Of a stretch of 14,070 bases of DNA, positions 1 through 6,578 are shown piece by piece (positions within the stretch are counted from its first letter, which is position 1; every line of letters begins with the position of its first letter). This stretch comes from Bacteroidota bacterium. Lineage in GTDB: Bacteria; Bacteroidota; Bacteroidia; Bacteroidales; PUMT01. Under the pieces are notes generated by a model. It saw only the letters and a program-made list of their open reading frames with translations, was not told the DNA's origin and made no database searches. Position numbers and translations under genes: made by a program. The DNA is taken from NCBI GenBank assembly GCA_003567115.1, contig PXAP01000149.1:1-14070 (forward strand), given 5' to 3'.

Positions 1-99
1 CTGGTGCGCAAGCTCCCTGAACCAATCGTGAAGATTATCGGGAACCTGTCAAAAGAAGAAAAAGTTCTGGTGGGGCTGGATCTGCGTGAGCGGTCATAA
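1..99 (+). CDS. kaiB: KaiB family protein, C-terminal fragment (KaiB1)
   Basis: Only the last 32 codons are in the window, read in frame 1 to a TAA stop at 97-99. The peptide begins LVRKLPEPIVKIIGNLS and ends EKVLVGLDLRERS. This is the diagnostic KaiB C-terminus: the Pro-rich turn, the IIG(D/N)L motif and the VLxGLDL end. In cyanobacteria KaiB binds the CI ring of KaiC and switches between a tetrameric and a thioredoxin-like fold. The Gly and Asp of GLDL, which correspond to the fold-switch positions G89 and D91 of Thermosynechococcus KaiB, are both kept here, although the usual GDL is GNL. A second kaiB-like gene follows after 32 bases, so the two are probably cotranscribed. The true start, and probably kaiC, lie off the left edge. 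The family call is very secure; a clock function is not shown. Confidence 0.92.
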   Translation: MVRKLPEPIVKIIGNLSKEEKVLVGLDLRERS

Positions 100-104
100 A
101 CCTT

Positions 105-131
105 AAAAAAAAGAAGAGGAAAAAGAAGAAG
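105..131 (+). promoter_or_regulatory. Purine-rich leader / RBS region of the second kaiB
   Basis: The gap between the two kaiB genes is almost entirely A and G, including an eight-A run and AGAAGAAG just before the ATG at 132. It supports that start codon and translation from a shared mRNA. Strong Shine-Dalgarno-like purine runs are otherwise rare in this window. Confidence 0.5.
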
Positions 132-449
132 ATGGAAAATCAGGATGAAAACAGGGGAAAATCATCCCATTCCGGCAAAAAATATCTGTTAAGATTATTC
201 ATTACCGGATCTGCACCAAGATCTATCATTGCCGTAAACAATATAACTGAAATATGCAGGAAGTATCCGGATGCTGATCTTGAGCTGGAGATAGTTGATA
301 TTTATGAAAAACCTGAAATGGCCAGGGAGGATCAGATTATTGCCATTCCCACTCTTATCAGGATCCTGCCTGCCCCGGAAAAAAGAATTATCGGAGATCT
401 GGCCAATACCAGGGAAGTACTGGCCGGACTTGGTTTGGAATATTCCTAA
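132..449 (+). CDS. kaiB: KaiB-like protein, divergent second copy (KaiB2)
   Basis: This 105-residue protein is close to the usual KaiB length, with about 15 extra hydrophilic residues at the N-terminus. The core starts at K17-Y18 (KYLLRLFITG), which aligns with the first strand of KaiB. It continues through the helix with APRSIIAVNNI, the strand ELEIVDIYEKPEMA, the loop IAIPTLIRILPAPEKRIIGDL and the end REVLAGLGLEYS. The cis-proline loop (IPTL) and RRIIGDL-type motif are intact. The strongest oddity is near the C-terminus: the family's GLDL is GLGL here, so the residue matching D91 of Thermosynechococcus KaiB is Gly101, while the partner Gly99 is kept. It sits 32 bases after the first kaiB and 96 bases before a histidine kinase. 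It probably binds KaiC or the kinase. It is unlikely to be a plain duplicate of KaiB1, because the sequences are clearly different. Confidence 0.88.
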   Translation: MENQDENRGKSSHSGKKYLLRLFITGSAPRSIIAVNNITEICRKYPDADLELEIVDIYEKPEMAREDQIIAIPTLIRILPAPEKRIIGDLANTREVLAGLGLEYS

Positions 450-545
450 AATAAACAATCCGCTGGGGGGTTAAAAACAGATGGCAAAATAACCGGTCAC
501 TGAATTGTTAACTTATAGCAGATTAGCTTGTAATAATATGTTCTA

Positions 546-2390
546 ATGGATTTTCATAATTTAAGCAAAAAAGAACTTGTTGAGGAACTTCAAAGGGCGA
601 ACCGCGAGCTCTGGGAATCACGCGACATGCTTCAGGCTATCCGGACCGGCGAAATAGATGCTGTTGTGGTGCAGCGCGATGGGAGCGAACAAATTTATGT
701 GCTCGATGATGCCAATATTACCTACCGGAAGATGATCGAGGAAATGAATGAAGGGGCTGTTATTTTTAATCCTGATGGTTCTGTACTTTACTGTAATAAA
801 GCCTTTGCCGGCATGGTAAAATGTACGGTTGAAGAGATCATCTCAAAACCAATCGCTGATTTCATCGATCCTGAATTCATTGAATTGTTTAATAATCTTT
901 CCGGAAGCACCCTCAAGGATCCGGTTAGAAAATCAATCAAGTTGCGTCCCGGATCAGGTGAGCACATTCCGGCAATGATCTCCCTGCATTCAATACCAAC
1001 TTCAACACTGGAAGCTTTTATGATGACGGTAACTGATGAAAGGGAAAAGTTATATATCAAAAAACTTAATTATCAGCAGGCAGCTCTTGAAAAACTTACA
1101 ATTAAACTTAAGAAAGCCAAAGAGGAAGCAGATGAGGCCGTTAACCTTTTGAAAGAAAAAAACTTTGATTATGCCATACTGAACAAGGAGTATGTAGCCA
1201 TCAACAATAAACTGGCAAATGCCAATAAGGAGCTTCTGACAGCAAAAAAGAAGGCAGAAAAAAGCGATCATCTGAAATCGGCATTCATTGCAAATATGAG
1301 CCATGAAATACGTACACCGTTGAATTCGATAATGGGATATACAAAAATACTTGCGAATTCGGCCAAAGATGACAAACATAAAAAGCATATAGAAGTGATT
1401 TCCCAATCGGGCAAAAAATTACTTCACCTGATCGACAGCATCGTTGATCTTTCCAGGCTTGAGGCTGAAGAAATGAAGATCGAAAAGACGGTTGTGTTTT
1501 TAAATGACCTGATGGACAGCATTAAAGCCCAGTTTGAGCCATTTGCCGTCAACAGGGAGGGGCAACCCCTGGAATTCCGGTTGCTGCTTCCGGAAAACAT
1601 TAAGGATCAGCCTGTAATTTATGCCGATGAGTTTCGCCTGCAGCAGATAATCTCCAACCTTCTGAGCAATGCATTCAAACACACTGATAAAGGATATATT
1701 GAATTCGGCTATAAAACAGAAGCCGGTGAGGATAAGTTGATGTTTTTCGTAAAGGATACGGGAACGGGCATAGACAAAAAAGACCGGGAAATTATTTTTA
1801 ACAGGTTCCAGCACGGAAGTAATTCTTCAAAAAAGATTATTTCCGGGACGGGACTGGGACTTGCCATATCAAAAGGTTTAACCGCATTGATGGGGGGAGA
1901 AATTTGGCTGGAATCAGAGAAAGGTTCAGGATCAACATTTTATTTTACCATTCCCCTTAACAGGGTTGAACCTGAATCAAGCCTGAAACCGGAAAAGAGC
2001 AGTATTTCAGCTACGGGGATTCCCCGGCTTGCCGGGAAGAAGCTCCTTTTAAGTGAAGATGACCTGTTCAGCAGGGAAATGATGGTTTACCTGCTGGAAA
2101 AAACAGGTGCAGGATTGTTTACCGCCACCGATGGGAGGGAAACGTTAAGGATGTTTCAGCAACACGGTGCCGATCTTGTTTTGCTGGATATCCGGCTGCC
2201 GAAGCTGGATGGTTACCAGGTATTGAAAGAAATCAGGTCCATCGACCCGGATACAATTGTTATTGCTCAGACGGCCTATGCCATGCTCGATGAGGTAAGG
2301 AAATTCAAGCTGGCGGGATTCAATGATTATCTGATAAAGCCTGTCAGCGATGAAGAATTGTACGGTCTGCTGCACAAATACCTGGGCTGA
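546..2390 (+). CDS. PAS-containing hybrid histidine kinase with C-terminal receiver domain
   Basis: A 614-residue protein with no membrane segment, so it is likely cytoplasmic. Residues 1-60 form a helical start with EAIR-type sequence (LQAIRTGEIDAVVV). A PAS domain follows at about 65-165 (EGAVIFNPDGSVLYCNKAF). A charged coiled coil spans about 165-245. HisKA carries the phosphoacceptor His253 in SHEIRTPLN. The ATPase domain has the N-box at N371/N375 (NLLSNAFKHT), DTGTGI and GTGLGLAIS. The receiver domain at about 498-612 has the acidic pocket E504-D505-D506, phosphoacceptor Asp548 in LLDIRLP and Lys598. All catalytic residues are present. It follows two kaiB genes, which suggests it is the signalling output or input of a Kai module, comparable in role to SasA. 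It lacks the KaiB-like N-terminal domain of SasA, but KaiB-like proteins are encoded next to it. No DNA-binding output domain is attached. The ATG at 546 has no obvious Shine-Dalgarno, which is common in Bacteroidota. Confidence 0.93.
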   Translation: MDFHNLSKKELVEELQRANRELWESRDMLQAIRTGEIDAVVVQRDGSEQIYVLDDANITYRKMIEEMNEGAVIFNPDGSVLYCNKAFAGMVKCTVEEIISKPIADFIDPEFIELFNNLSGSTLKDPVRKSIKLRPGSGEHIPAMISLHSIPTSTLEAFMMTVTDEREKLYIKKLNYQQAALEKLTIKLKKAKEEADEAVNLLKEKNFDYAILNKEYVAINNKLANANKELLTAKKKAEKSDHLKSAFIANMSHEIRTPLNSIMGYTKILANSAKDDKHKKHIEVISQSGKKLLHLIDSIVDLSRLEAEEMKIEKTVVFLNDLMDSIKAQFEPFAVNREGQPLEFRLLLPENIKDQPVIYADEFRLQQIISNLLSNAFKHTDKGYIEFGYKTEAGEDKLMFFVKDTGTGIDKKDREIIFNRFQHGSNSSKKIISGTGLGLAISKGLTALMGGEIWLESEKGSGSTFYFTIPLNRVEPESSLKPEKSSISATGIPRLAGKKLLLSEDDLFSREMMVYLLEKTGAGLFTATDGRETLRMFQQHGADLVLLDIRLPKLDGYQVLKEIRSIDPDTIVIAQTAYAMLDEVRKFKLAGFNDYLIKPVSDEELYGLLHKYLG

Positions 2391-2391
2391 C

Positions 2392-2430
2392 CCTCTCCGG
2401 GCCGGCAGGCCGTGAATTTTACCTGAGAGG
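2392..2430. terminator. Possible bidirectional terminator between convergent genes
   Basis: The 48-bp gap between the kinase and the convergent aldehyde dehydrogenase holds a CCTCTC/GAGAGG outer stem (2392-2397 with 2425-2430). Inside it is a GC-rich GGCC-containing core, and an A-rich tract follows. The stem is imperfect, so this is a weak call resting partly on its position. Confidence 0.35.
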
Positions 2431-2438
2431 ATAAAAAA

Positions 2439-3806
2439 TTATTTCAGTGGATACCACAGTGATTTTTTATTGGTGAATTCCCTGCTGCCTTCTCCGGCCA
2501 TTTCCCGGCCCAGGCCCGATTTTTTTATTCCGCCGAAAGGCAGTTCGGGCCTTGAACGTACCGGGGCATTTATATAGATGATCCCTGCCTGGATTTCACG
2601 TGCGAATTTCCAGCCCCGTTCAATGTCCCCGGTCCATATAGACGCCCCGAGTCCGTAATCACTGTCATTAGCCAGGCGTGCAGCCTCCAGTCCGTCGCCC
2701 ACCACAAAAACAGATGCCACCGGCCCGAACAGCTCTTCATTGTATGCCGGCATACCCGGTTTGATACCGGTGAGGATAGTGGGATTGAAAAATGCATCTT
2801 TTTCAGGGGTCCGGATTCCCTTCCAGTATAATTCCGCACCCTTATCAAGGGATTGATTTACCTGTTTTTCCAGGAGGTTTTTTTGCTCCCTGCTTGCCAA
2901 TGAAGCATAATCGCTGGTATCATCAAGAGGGGGGCCAAATTTTTGCACTTCCAGCTCTTTTTTGAACAGGGTGAGGAATTCATCCGCCAGGCTTTCATGA
3001 ACAATGAAACGCTTGGCTGCATTACAGGCCTGGCCGAAATTCTTCATCCTCGATTTTGCGCCGGCCTTTGCCGCTTTTATGACATCTGCATCTTCCAGTA
3101 CAATAAACGGGTCATTTCCCCCAAGTTCAAGGACTGATTTTTTAAGGTTTTTGCCTGCATGCAGGGCAACATCAGCACCCGCCTCCGGTCCCCCGGTCAG
3201 GCTAACTCCCTGCACACGAAAATCTTTGATGATGTTATTTATCTTTGATGATGATACGATCAGGCTCTGGAAAACACCGCCGGGAAAACTTGTTTGTTCA
3301 AAGATCTCTTCTATCTTTTTTGAACAGGCCGGCACCTGGGATGAGTGCTTAAGAATTACGGTATTGCCTGCCATCAGTGTGGTGGCGGCAAACCGGAAAA
3401 ACTGCCAGAAAGGGTAATTCCAGGGCATGATACCCAGAATTACACCCAGTGGCTCATATACCACCCGACCTTCTCCGTCTCCGGTTTCTGCCGGTTTATC
3501 GCTCAGGTAGCTTTCACCGTGTTCTGCAAAGTATTCAAGGGCCATAGCCGATTTATCCACCTCTTTCCTTGAATCTTTGATTACCTTTCCCATCTCATTG
3601 CTTATCAGGGTGGCATACTCTTCTTTGTTATCTTTCAGGGCTGAAGCCAGGCGTTTAAGTAAGTTGCTCCGTTGATCAAAACCGGTCTTGCGCCATACGG
3701 TAAAACCCTGCTGTGCCAGGGTAAGTATATTGTCCAGTTCCTGAATGCTGGTTGGTTCAAATTTTCCAATAACCTCGTTGTTATATGGATTTGTTGAATG
3801 TATCAT
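2439..3806 (-). CDS. NAD(P)-dependent aldehyde dehydrogenase, succinate-semialdehyde dehydrogenase-like
   Basis: A 455-residue soluble ALDH-superfamily enzyme of about normal length for the Sad/GabD group. It oxidises an aldehyde to a carboxylic acid with NAD(P)+. Visible landmarks are MPWNYP with the oxyanion-hole Asn130, ILKHSS with cofactor-binding Lys153, SLTGGPEAG (Rossmann region), the general base Glu227 in LELGG, and the nucleophile Cys261 in FGQACNAAKRFIV. The C-terminus has ELFGPVASVF and PFGGIKKSGLGRE. The CxAAKRFIV block is typical of succinate-semialdehyde dehydrogenases, which favours a role in GABA/4-hydroxybutyrate catabolism, but substrate cannot be fixed from sequence. The gene lies 67 bp downstream of a ferredoxin gene on the same strand and may share its transcript. 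It converges on the histidine kinase gene. Confidence 0.93.
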   Translation of the reverse strand: MIHSTNPYNNEVIGKFEPTSIQELDNILTLAQQGFTVWRKTGFDQRSNLLKRLASALKDNKEEYATLISNEMGKVIKDSRKEVDKSAMALEYFAEHGESYLSDKPAETGDGEGRVVYEPLGVILGIMPWNYPFWQFFRFAATTLMAGNTVILKHSSQVPACSKKIEEIFEQTSFPGGVFQSLIVSSSKINNIIKDFRVQGVSLTGGPEAGADVALHAGKNLKKSVLELGGNDPFIVLEDADVIKAAKAGAKSRMKNFGQACNAAKRFIVHESLADEFLTLFKKELEVQKFGPPLDDTSDYASLASREQKNLLEKQVNQSLDKGAELYWKGIRTPEKDAFFNPTILTGIKPGMPAYNEELFGPVASVFVVGDGLEAARLANDSDYGLGASIWTGDIERGWKFAREIQAGIIYINAPVRSRPELPFGGIKKSGLGREMAGEGSREFTNKKSLWYPLK

Positions 3807-3873
3807 AACAGATTGATTTTATTTTTTGAGGAAACGGATATGCCGGAAAGCATAAATTATTAGCAGACAATAA

Positions 3874-4068
3874 TTATTCCTCAAACTGTATGACTTCTAC
3901 CGGGCAATTTTCTGCTGCCTCTCTGATCTTGTCCCCGTAATCGCTGAAATCAACCCCGTCTTTTACTACGGCGGTATCATCAGGCAATTCAAAAACTTCC
4001 GGGCATATATCAACACAAACCTCACAGGCAGTGCAGCCCTCCTCTATCCAAACTTTTTTAACAGCCAT
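3874..4068 (-). CDS. Small ferredoxin, single [4Fe-4S] type
   Basis: A 64-residue acidic protein and a cytoplasmic electron carrier. The cluster-binding pattern is C12-x2-C15-x2-C18 followed by C22-P, and a second Cys-Pro at C55-P56. In single-cluster ferredoxins the cluster ligands are the CxxCxxC set plus the distal Cys-Pro; C22 is the position that in related proteins can form a disulfide or a second-cluster ligand. The remaining sequence is rich in Asp and Glu and ends VEVIQFEE, as usual for this family. It is complete, with MAVKKVWIEEGC at the start. It is upstream of the aldehyde dehydrogenase on the same strand (67-bp gap). The likely use is general low-potential electron transfer; a specific partner is not evident. 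Confidence 0.88.
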   Translation of the reverse strand: MAVKKVWIEEGCTACEVCVDICPEVFELPDDTAVVKDGVDFSDYGDKIREAAENCPVEVIQFEE

Positions 4069-4219
4069 ATTAATTTAATTTTTACCTGCATTTGATTTGA
4101 CAGGCGGGTTTAACTTATAATTCATTACAATTAAGGGTAAAAAACATATTTATTCATAAAGTAGTTTAATTTACTTTACTGGTTTCATTAACTTTGCTGA
4201 TTCGATTTGCGTGTCCTCC

Positions 4220-4257
4220 GGGTCGGAAATAAAAGAATCCATCTGATACTTCGGGGC
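4220..4257 (-). repeat. Bipartite hairpin intergenic repeat, decayed copy
   Basis: On the + strand this reads GGGTCGGA, an 18-bp spacer, then ATACTTCGGGGC. The reverse complement of 8423-8480 has the same 8-mer, an 18-bp spacer of identical length (11 of 18 bases equal) and the same 12-mer. In this copy the outer hairpin arms have lost pairing, so only the inner half-arms are conserved. It lies in the 220-bp gap between the ferredoxin and YbhB-like genes. Confidence 0.6.
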
Positions 4258-4288
4258 TCTGATCCGGGTACTTCATTCATCGTCCTTT

Positions 4289-4756
4289 TCAGGTTTTTCT
4301 GTAATATTTGCCCATATATTCGGCCTTGTCAAGCACCAATCCATTGATAGCCCGGTAAAATTCCGTTCCGCTGTCAATTGATTCGGGGGGTAATTTCTTT
4401 TTCAGGGCAAAGATCCTGAAAAAGTAACTATGCCTGGTTCCTTTCGGGGGACAGGGGCCTCCGTATCCTATCTTGCCGAAATCATTCTTACCCTGGATGG
4501 CTCTGTTATCAAGATGTCTTTTAATCGGAACTATTTTTTCCAGCTCGTGACAATCTGACGGCAGATTGTATACGATCCAATGGGTAAATGTACCCCCCGG
4601 GGCATCAGGATCTTCCATTATAAGGGCAAAAGTCACAGTTTCTTCAGGTTCGCCGTCCCATCTGAGCGGCGGTGAAACATTATCACCGTCGCATGTGTGG
4701 ACAACAGGGATATCTGCACCATGCTCAAATGCAGTACTTGTAATATTGAATGCCAT
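4289..4756 (-). CDS. YbhB/YbcL family (PEBP, Raf-kinase-inhibitor-like) protein
   Basis: A complete 155-residue protein with no signal peptide. It has both signature blocks of the phosphatidylethanolamine-binding protein fold: DPDAPGGTFTHWIVYNLP at residues 49-66 and GYGGPCPPKGTRHSYFF at 97-113. These form the anion/phosphate-binding pocket (Asp49, His59 and the GGPCPP loop). Residues CDGDNVSPPLRW (22-33) match the start of bacterial YbhB proteins. The bacterial homologues have no firmly established physiological role; ligand binding or modulation of enzymes is usually proposed. It is 41 bp downstream of the DUF2267 gene on the same strand, so the two are probably cotranscribed. Confidence 0.92.
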   Translation of the reverse strand: MAFNITSTAFEHGADIPVVHTCDGDNVSPPLRWDGEPEETVTFALIMEDPDAPGGTFTHWIVYNLPSDCHELEKIVPIKRHLDNRAIQGKNDFGKIGYGGPCPPKGTRHSYFFRIFALKKKLPPESIDSGTEFYRAINGLVLDKAEYMGKYYRKT

Positions 4757-4797
4757 CTCTTTTGTTTTGAACTGTTAGCTTACTGCTTTCTGTATTA

Positions 4798-5256
4798 TCA
4801 TATTTTGGAACCGTGCACACTTTCCCGGAACAATTCTTTCAGATTTTCGGGCATTTGTGCAATGATATCTTCAAATTCTCCCTCAGAAATATATTTACCC
4901 AGCTCTTTCAGGACTATTTTTACAATCTCTTCTGTTGACTTATTCCAGCTGAATTCATATTCCCCGTACTGCTCCTGGTGTTTTTCCACCTCTGCTGTGA
5001 ATTCTTCTATTTTCCTTAAAGTTAAGGGCTTTTCCCGGTATTTCCAGTTATCCACATAAACTGCTTTTAAAAACATAGGTAACTGTGCGATCATGTTCAA
5101 TGACTCGCTGATAGTTATTCTCTCCCTCAAAGTGTGCAATACAGCACGCAATACGATTCCCGTCCTGCCGATCTCTTCGGGATGATCAAGGCTTTTTGCC
5201 AGATTTTTGACGAAAAAATTACCTTCCTGTGCGTATTTATCAAAATTTAAAGCCAT
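4798..5256 (-). CDS. DUF2267 domain protein
   Basis: A 152-residue, mostly helical cytoplasmic protein. The opening (MALNFDKYAQEG, then FVKNLAKSL), the block GRTGIVLRAVLHTLRERITISES at about 31-53 and the following AQLPMFLKAVYVDNW are characteristic of DUF2267. In this family two similar helical repeats each contain an LRxRL/I-type segment and a 'QLP' turn; the second repeat here has EGEFEDIIAQMPENLKELF near the C-terminus. The function is unknown; members often sit beside stress-response genes. It heads the probable pair with the YbhB-like gene. It has a clear ATG and normal length, and nothing looks damaged. Confidence 0.85.
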   Translation of the reverse strand: MALNFDKYAQEGNFFVKNLAKSLDHPEEIGRTGIVLRAVLHTLRERITISESLNMIAQLPMFLKAVYVDNWKYREKPLTLRKIEEFTAEVEKHQEQYGEYEFSWNKSTEEIVKIVLKELGKYISEGEFEDIIAQMPENLKELFRESVHGSKI

Positions 5257-5526
5257 AGTAAAATTCTTTTTAATTTAATGATTTCAAAAACTGATTAAAC
5301 AGCGGCAACAATTGAACCGCAATATTATCTTTGGTGGTTTGTAAAATTTAATATCTTGTTTTTCACTGAATTAGTTGTGGCGATTAATGATATCGACCGG
5401 ATAAGGCAGTGGCCTTAAACCGGGTTTTTGGTGATCAGGTGTGTAAAAATTCAACAGACCGTGCTTTCCTGTTCTATCCAAAGCGCGGGACCGGTAACAT
5501 AAAATCGTATTCAAAGATCAGTGGGA
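5257..5526. other. Intergenic gap between DUF2267 and lipid kinase genes
   Basis: A 270-bp gap with no convincing ORF. It contains a short hairpin (TAAGGC 5402-5407 with GCCTTA 5412-5417, 4-nt loop) and a + strand TATCTTTG at 5326-5333 without a correctly spaced -33 box. The promoter of the DUF2267 gene should lie in the left part, but I cannot point to it. Confidence 0.4.
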
Positions 5527-6408
5527 TTAATTATAACGGATATTGATAGCTGATGGAAGGATTTTTACCTTCAATGATCTGATCCCCCTGACTAGCTCAC
5601 CGTCGGTTTGCAAATCCTGTGGTTTATCGAGATTAATCTCAGCTTTGCCGGTTTTAATAAGCTCAACATAGTTGAGTTTTTCAAACTTGCCAAATAAAAA
5701 CATCCTGATTAAATAAAACAGTATCCACCATGGATATGGCCGGATTATAACAATTTCAAATTCTCCGTCATCCATTTTTCCGGACGGATTAATAATCGCA
5801 CCGGTACCGAAATATCTGGCATTTGCAATTACGAGCATTTCCGCCCTGTATCTTTTATTAATGACGTGAGTGTTAATATGAAAGGAGATTGTTCTTTTTT
5901 TGGAAAAGAGCTCTTTCAGCATCTGTTTACCGTAACCTGCCAGCCCTTTTGAACCTTCCTGCTCAAATCTTTTCACTATCCGCGCATTTATTCCCATATC
6001 ACTCAGGTGGAAACAGTAATTATCTTCATTTAACCGAATTACGTCCATGGGCTTCGCATCTGCAGTGAGAACAATATGCAGTGCTTTTTCAAAATCGGTC
6101 GGAATACCGAGGTTGTAGGCAAGACCGTTGGCTGATCCTGCCGGAATTATTCCCAGCTCCGTTTTACTTCCAATCAGCCGGGAGGCAACCTGGTTGACGG
6201 TGCCGTCACCACCGACAGCAACCACTATATCAGGCTGGCACTTCTGAATTTTTTCCCGGATTTTAACTTTATAACCGGATCTTTCAGTATAATATATTTC
6301 CCAGTCAAATTTGTGCTTACGGGCAAAGCGGGATATAACCGGTTCGCAGTCCTTTTTATTTATTATATCAGAAGTAGGATTTGCTATGAACAATATGGTT
6401 TTCTGCAT
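5527..6408 (-). CDS. Diacylglycerol kinase / YegS-type lipid kinase
   Basis: A 293-residue protein of the DAGK catalytic family, the usual length for YegS/DgkB/BmrU proteins. The nucleotide-binding motif GGDGTVNQV is at residues 66-74 and the second glycine-rich motif PAGSANGLA at 89-97. The C-terminal domain carries MDDGEFEIVIIRPYP (212-226) and the conserved QTDGE at 267-271. These enzymes use ATP to phosphorylate diacylglycerol or related lipids on the cytoplasmic face of the membrane, feeding phosphatidate back into phospholipid synthesis. A hydrophobic, aromatic segment (PYPWWILFYLIRMFLF, 224-239) may touch the membrane. It starts at an ATG (MQKTILFIANP), a typical family N-terminus. The exact lipid substrate is not readable from sequence; sphingoid bases or ceramide-like lipids are possible in Bacteroidota. 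Confidence 0.92.
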   Translation of the reverse strand: MQKTILFIANPTSDIINKKDCEPVISRFARKHKFDWEIYYTERSGYKVKIREKIQKCQPDIVVAVGGDGTVNQVASRLIGSKTELGIIPAGSANGLAYNLGIPTDFEKALHIVLTADAKPMDVIRLNEDNYCFHLSDMGINARIVKRFEQEGSKGLAGYGKQMLKELFSKKRTISFHINTHVINKRYRAEMLVIANARYFGTGAIINPSGKMDDGEFEIVIIRPYPWWILFYLIRMFLFGKFEKLNYVELIKTGKAEINLDKPQDLQTDGELVRGIRSLKVKILPSAINIRYN

Positions 6409-6468
6409 ACATACAGATCCGGTTAGTCAGATTCATTTTTGTCCACCCAATTCATAAATATTTGCATC

Positions 6469-6498
6469 TTGATGAAAGTTAGAGACCTGGTATCTTTG
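6469..6498 (+). promoter_or_regulatory. Bacteroidota-type promoter-like signal without a gene
   Basis: TATCTTTG at 6491-6498 matches the TAnnTTTG -7 box, with TTG at 6469-6471 and a 19-bp spacer, as in the Bacteroidetes sigma-A consensus. It points right, toward the 3' end of the oppositely oriented htrA-like gene, so it would make an antisense or short RNA. Such strings occur by chance, so confidence is low. Confidence 0.3.
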
Positions 6499-6578
6499 CA
6501 GCGAAGAATTTTATCCCCAAAGTACAAATGCTCAAGGTAATCTCCAGGTTTATGAATTAATCAGGTTATGATAAGCCG

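Noticed and set aside
1050..1406. 118-codon antisense frame inside the histidine kinase gene
   Set aside because: It is rich in Cys, Phe and Ile because it is opposite the coiled-coil coding region of the kinase, whose own frame has full domain motifs.
5326..5333. TATCTTTG promoter box in the DUF2267 / lipid kinase gap
   Set aside because: There is no -33 element at 19-23 bp upstream and no gene on the strand it would serve. TAnnTTTG is expected several times by chance in a window this size.
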